DNA from: Paraburkholderia acidisoli
GTDB taxonomy: Bacteria; Pseudomonadota; Gammaproteobacteria; Burkholderiales; Burkholderiaceae
Length of the DNA: 64,000 bases
Direction of reading: 5' to 3'
NCBI RefSeq assembly: GCF_009789675.1
Contig: NZ_CP046916.1
Coordinates: 434,001-498,000, forward strand
A program made the translations under genes and the position numbers. Under the pieces are notes generated by a model that was given only the letters and a program-made list of their open reading frames with translations, did no database searches and was not told where the DNA came from. Below are positions 63,174 through 64,000 of this stretch, in pieces (the first letter of the stretch is position 1; each line of letters starts with the position of its first letter).

Positions 63174-64000
63174 TTAGAGCACTTGCATCACAGGTGGCGA
63201 TTCCGCAACGCTGTCTCGCTGCGTGGGCTCGCCGGGCAGCGTTTCGCCCATCATCAGGGAGACGCCGCGATCCGCTACCGCATACGTGGTCGCGACCGTG
63301 TTGCCGCTGATGATGGTCGGCCACGACGACGTGTCGAATACGCGCAAACCCTGAATCCCGCGCACGGTCAGGTCGTTATGCAGAACCGCCATCGGATCGT
63401 GGTCCGCGCCCATGCGCGCGGTGCCGGCCGGGTGATACACCGTCTTGACGGTGCGGCGGCAATGCTCCGCGAGCGCTTCGTCCGACGCGGCCGTTTCCGC
63501 ACCCAGCGCGCTTTCGTCCGGCAGCACGATGCGCTCGACGATGTCGGCCAGCGGTCCCGCGCGCATGATGCGTTCGGCGCGCCGCAGGCCCGCGATCGAC
63601 AGCCGCAAGTCGTCCGGGTGCTGGAGGTAGTTCGGATAGACAATGGGCGTCGCGTTCGGATCGGCCGTTTGCAGCGACACGCGCCCACGGCTCTTAGGCC
63701 GCATCACGCAGCTGTTCAACGTGAAGCCGTAGGTGGCGCGCGTCGACGTCACATCCGGATCCAGGTACACGGTCGGCAGGCAGAACATCTGGATCGACGG
63801 CGCGCCACTGGCATCGTCCGGATTGAAGAACGCGCCCGCTTCCACCGCGTTGGACGCAACCGGACCGTTGTGGAACGCGAGATATTGCAGACCGTTGCGG
63901 ATCTGGTTCCAGCCGCGGTCTTGATTGAAATAGCCGTACCGTCCATTGCAGAACGCGACCACCGGCACCTCGTGATGATCCTGAAGGTTCTCGCCAACGC
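63174..64000 (-). CDS. GMC oxidoreductase (choline/glucose dehydrogenase-like), 3' end only
   Basis: The frame is open to the right edge of the window, so only the C-terminal half (about 275 residues) is present. At the edge VGENLQDHHEVP matches the GMC signature after the FAD domain, and the C-terminal YHPAGTARMG-x-DHDPMAVL with NTVATTYAVADRG completes the catalytic His/Asn region. It is the most upstream gene seen in the leftward operon and oxidises an alcohol or sugar with FAD. Confidence 0.9.
   Translation of the reverse strand, partial: VGENLQDHHEVPVVAFCNGRYGYFNQDRGWNQIRNGLQYLAFHNGPVASNAVEAGAFFNPDDASGAPSIQMFCLPTVYLDPDVTSTRATYGFTLNSCVMRPKSRGRVSLQTADPNATPIVYPNYLQHPDDLRLSIAGLRRAERIMRAGPLADIVERIVLPDESALGAETAASDEALAEHCRRTVKTVYHPAGTARMGADHDPMAVLHNDLTVRGIQGLRVFDTSSWPTIISGNTVATTYAVADRGVSLMMGETLPGEPTQRDSVAESPPVMQVL

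Overview
The window is GC-rich DNA from a Gram-negative beta-proteobacterium, most likely Burkholderiaceae (Paraburkholderia, Caballeronia or Burkholderia). Pointers are the very high third-position GC, an OmpC-type porin, an anthranilate 1,2-dioxygenase operon in the order described for Burkholderia cepacia DBO1 (andAcAdAbAa), a membrane PQQ dehydrogenase and many LysR, AraC, IclR and LacI regulators. No rRNA, tRNA, CRISPR array, transposase or replication origin was seen. The content looks like a catabolic accessory region of a chromosome or megaplasmid.

Layout. (1) 1-3972: a peptide-use operon with the 3' end of an OPT peptide transporter, a DUF1177 protein, an AroM-family protein, peptidase E and an Asp/Glu/hydantoin racemase. 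(2) 4050-11672: two divergent, related, soluble hybrid sensor kinases around a 75-aa conserved-looking small gene. (3) 11787-15931: a Cys-type sulfatase/phosphonate-monoester-hydrolase-like enzyme and an MFS carrier, divergent from a LysR regulator. (4) 16249-19674: an AT-richer two-gene cassette, a four-helix membrane protein followed by a large P-loop ATPase. It resembles nothing around it and is the best candidate for an undescribed system. (5) 20260-26489: hydantoinase/oxoprolinase subunits HyuA and HyuB and two convergent AraC regulators. (6) 26724-30060: the four-gene anthranilate dioxygenase operon. (7) 30187-45140: a racemase with an orphan substrate-binding protein, a porin, a ThDP-dependent decarboxylase-like enzyme, an FAD amine-oxidase-like enzyme, a complete TrpXYZ-like ABC importer, a UbiX/UbiD pair, another AraC regulator and an aldehyde dehydrogenase. 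(8) 45253-52422: a LacI regulator divergent from a PQQ dehydrogenase, then an IclR regulator, an MHS carrier and a small EthD-like protein. (9) 52505-64000: a cupin remnant, then a long leftward run of D-lactate dehydrogenase, MFS carrier, quinone oxidoreductase, aldose epimerase, enolase-superfamily dehydratase, RraA-type aldolase, 2-hydroxyacid dehydrogenase, Fe-ADH, SDR and the 3' end of a GMC oxidoreductase. This looks like a sugar, polyol or sugar-acid catabolic operon.

How the genes may work together. Regions 5-7 can be read as a route into anthranilate: ATP-dependent lactam opening (HyuAB), ThDP-dependent decarboxylation of a 2-oxo acid, aldehyde oxidation, then dioxygenation to catechol, with uptake by the TrpXYZ-like importer. 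That is inference. Candidate operators were found upstream of andAc (XylS/BenR-like half-sites), before the IclR gene (near match to the E. coli IclR consensus) and in the lacI-PQQ dehydrogenase gap (perfect 14-bp palindrome).
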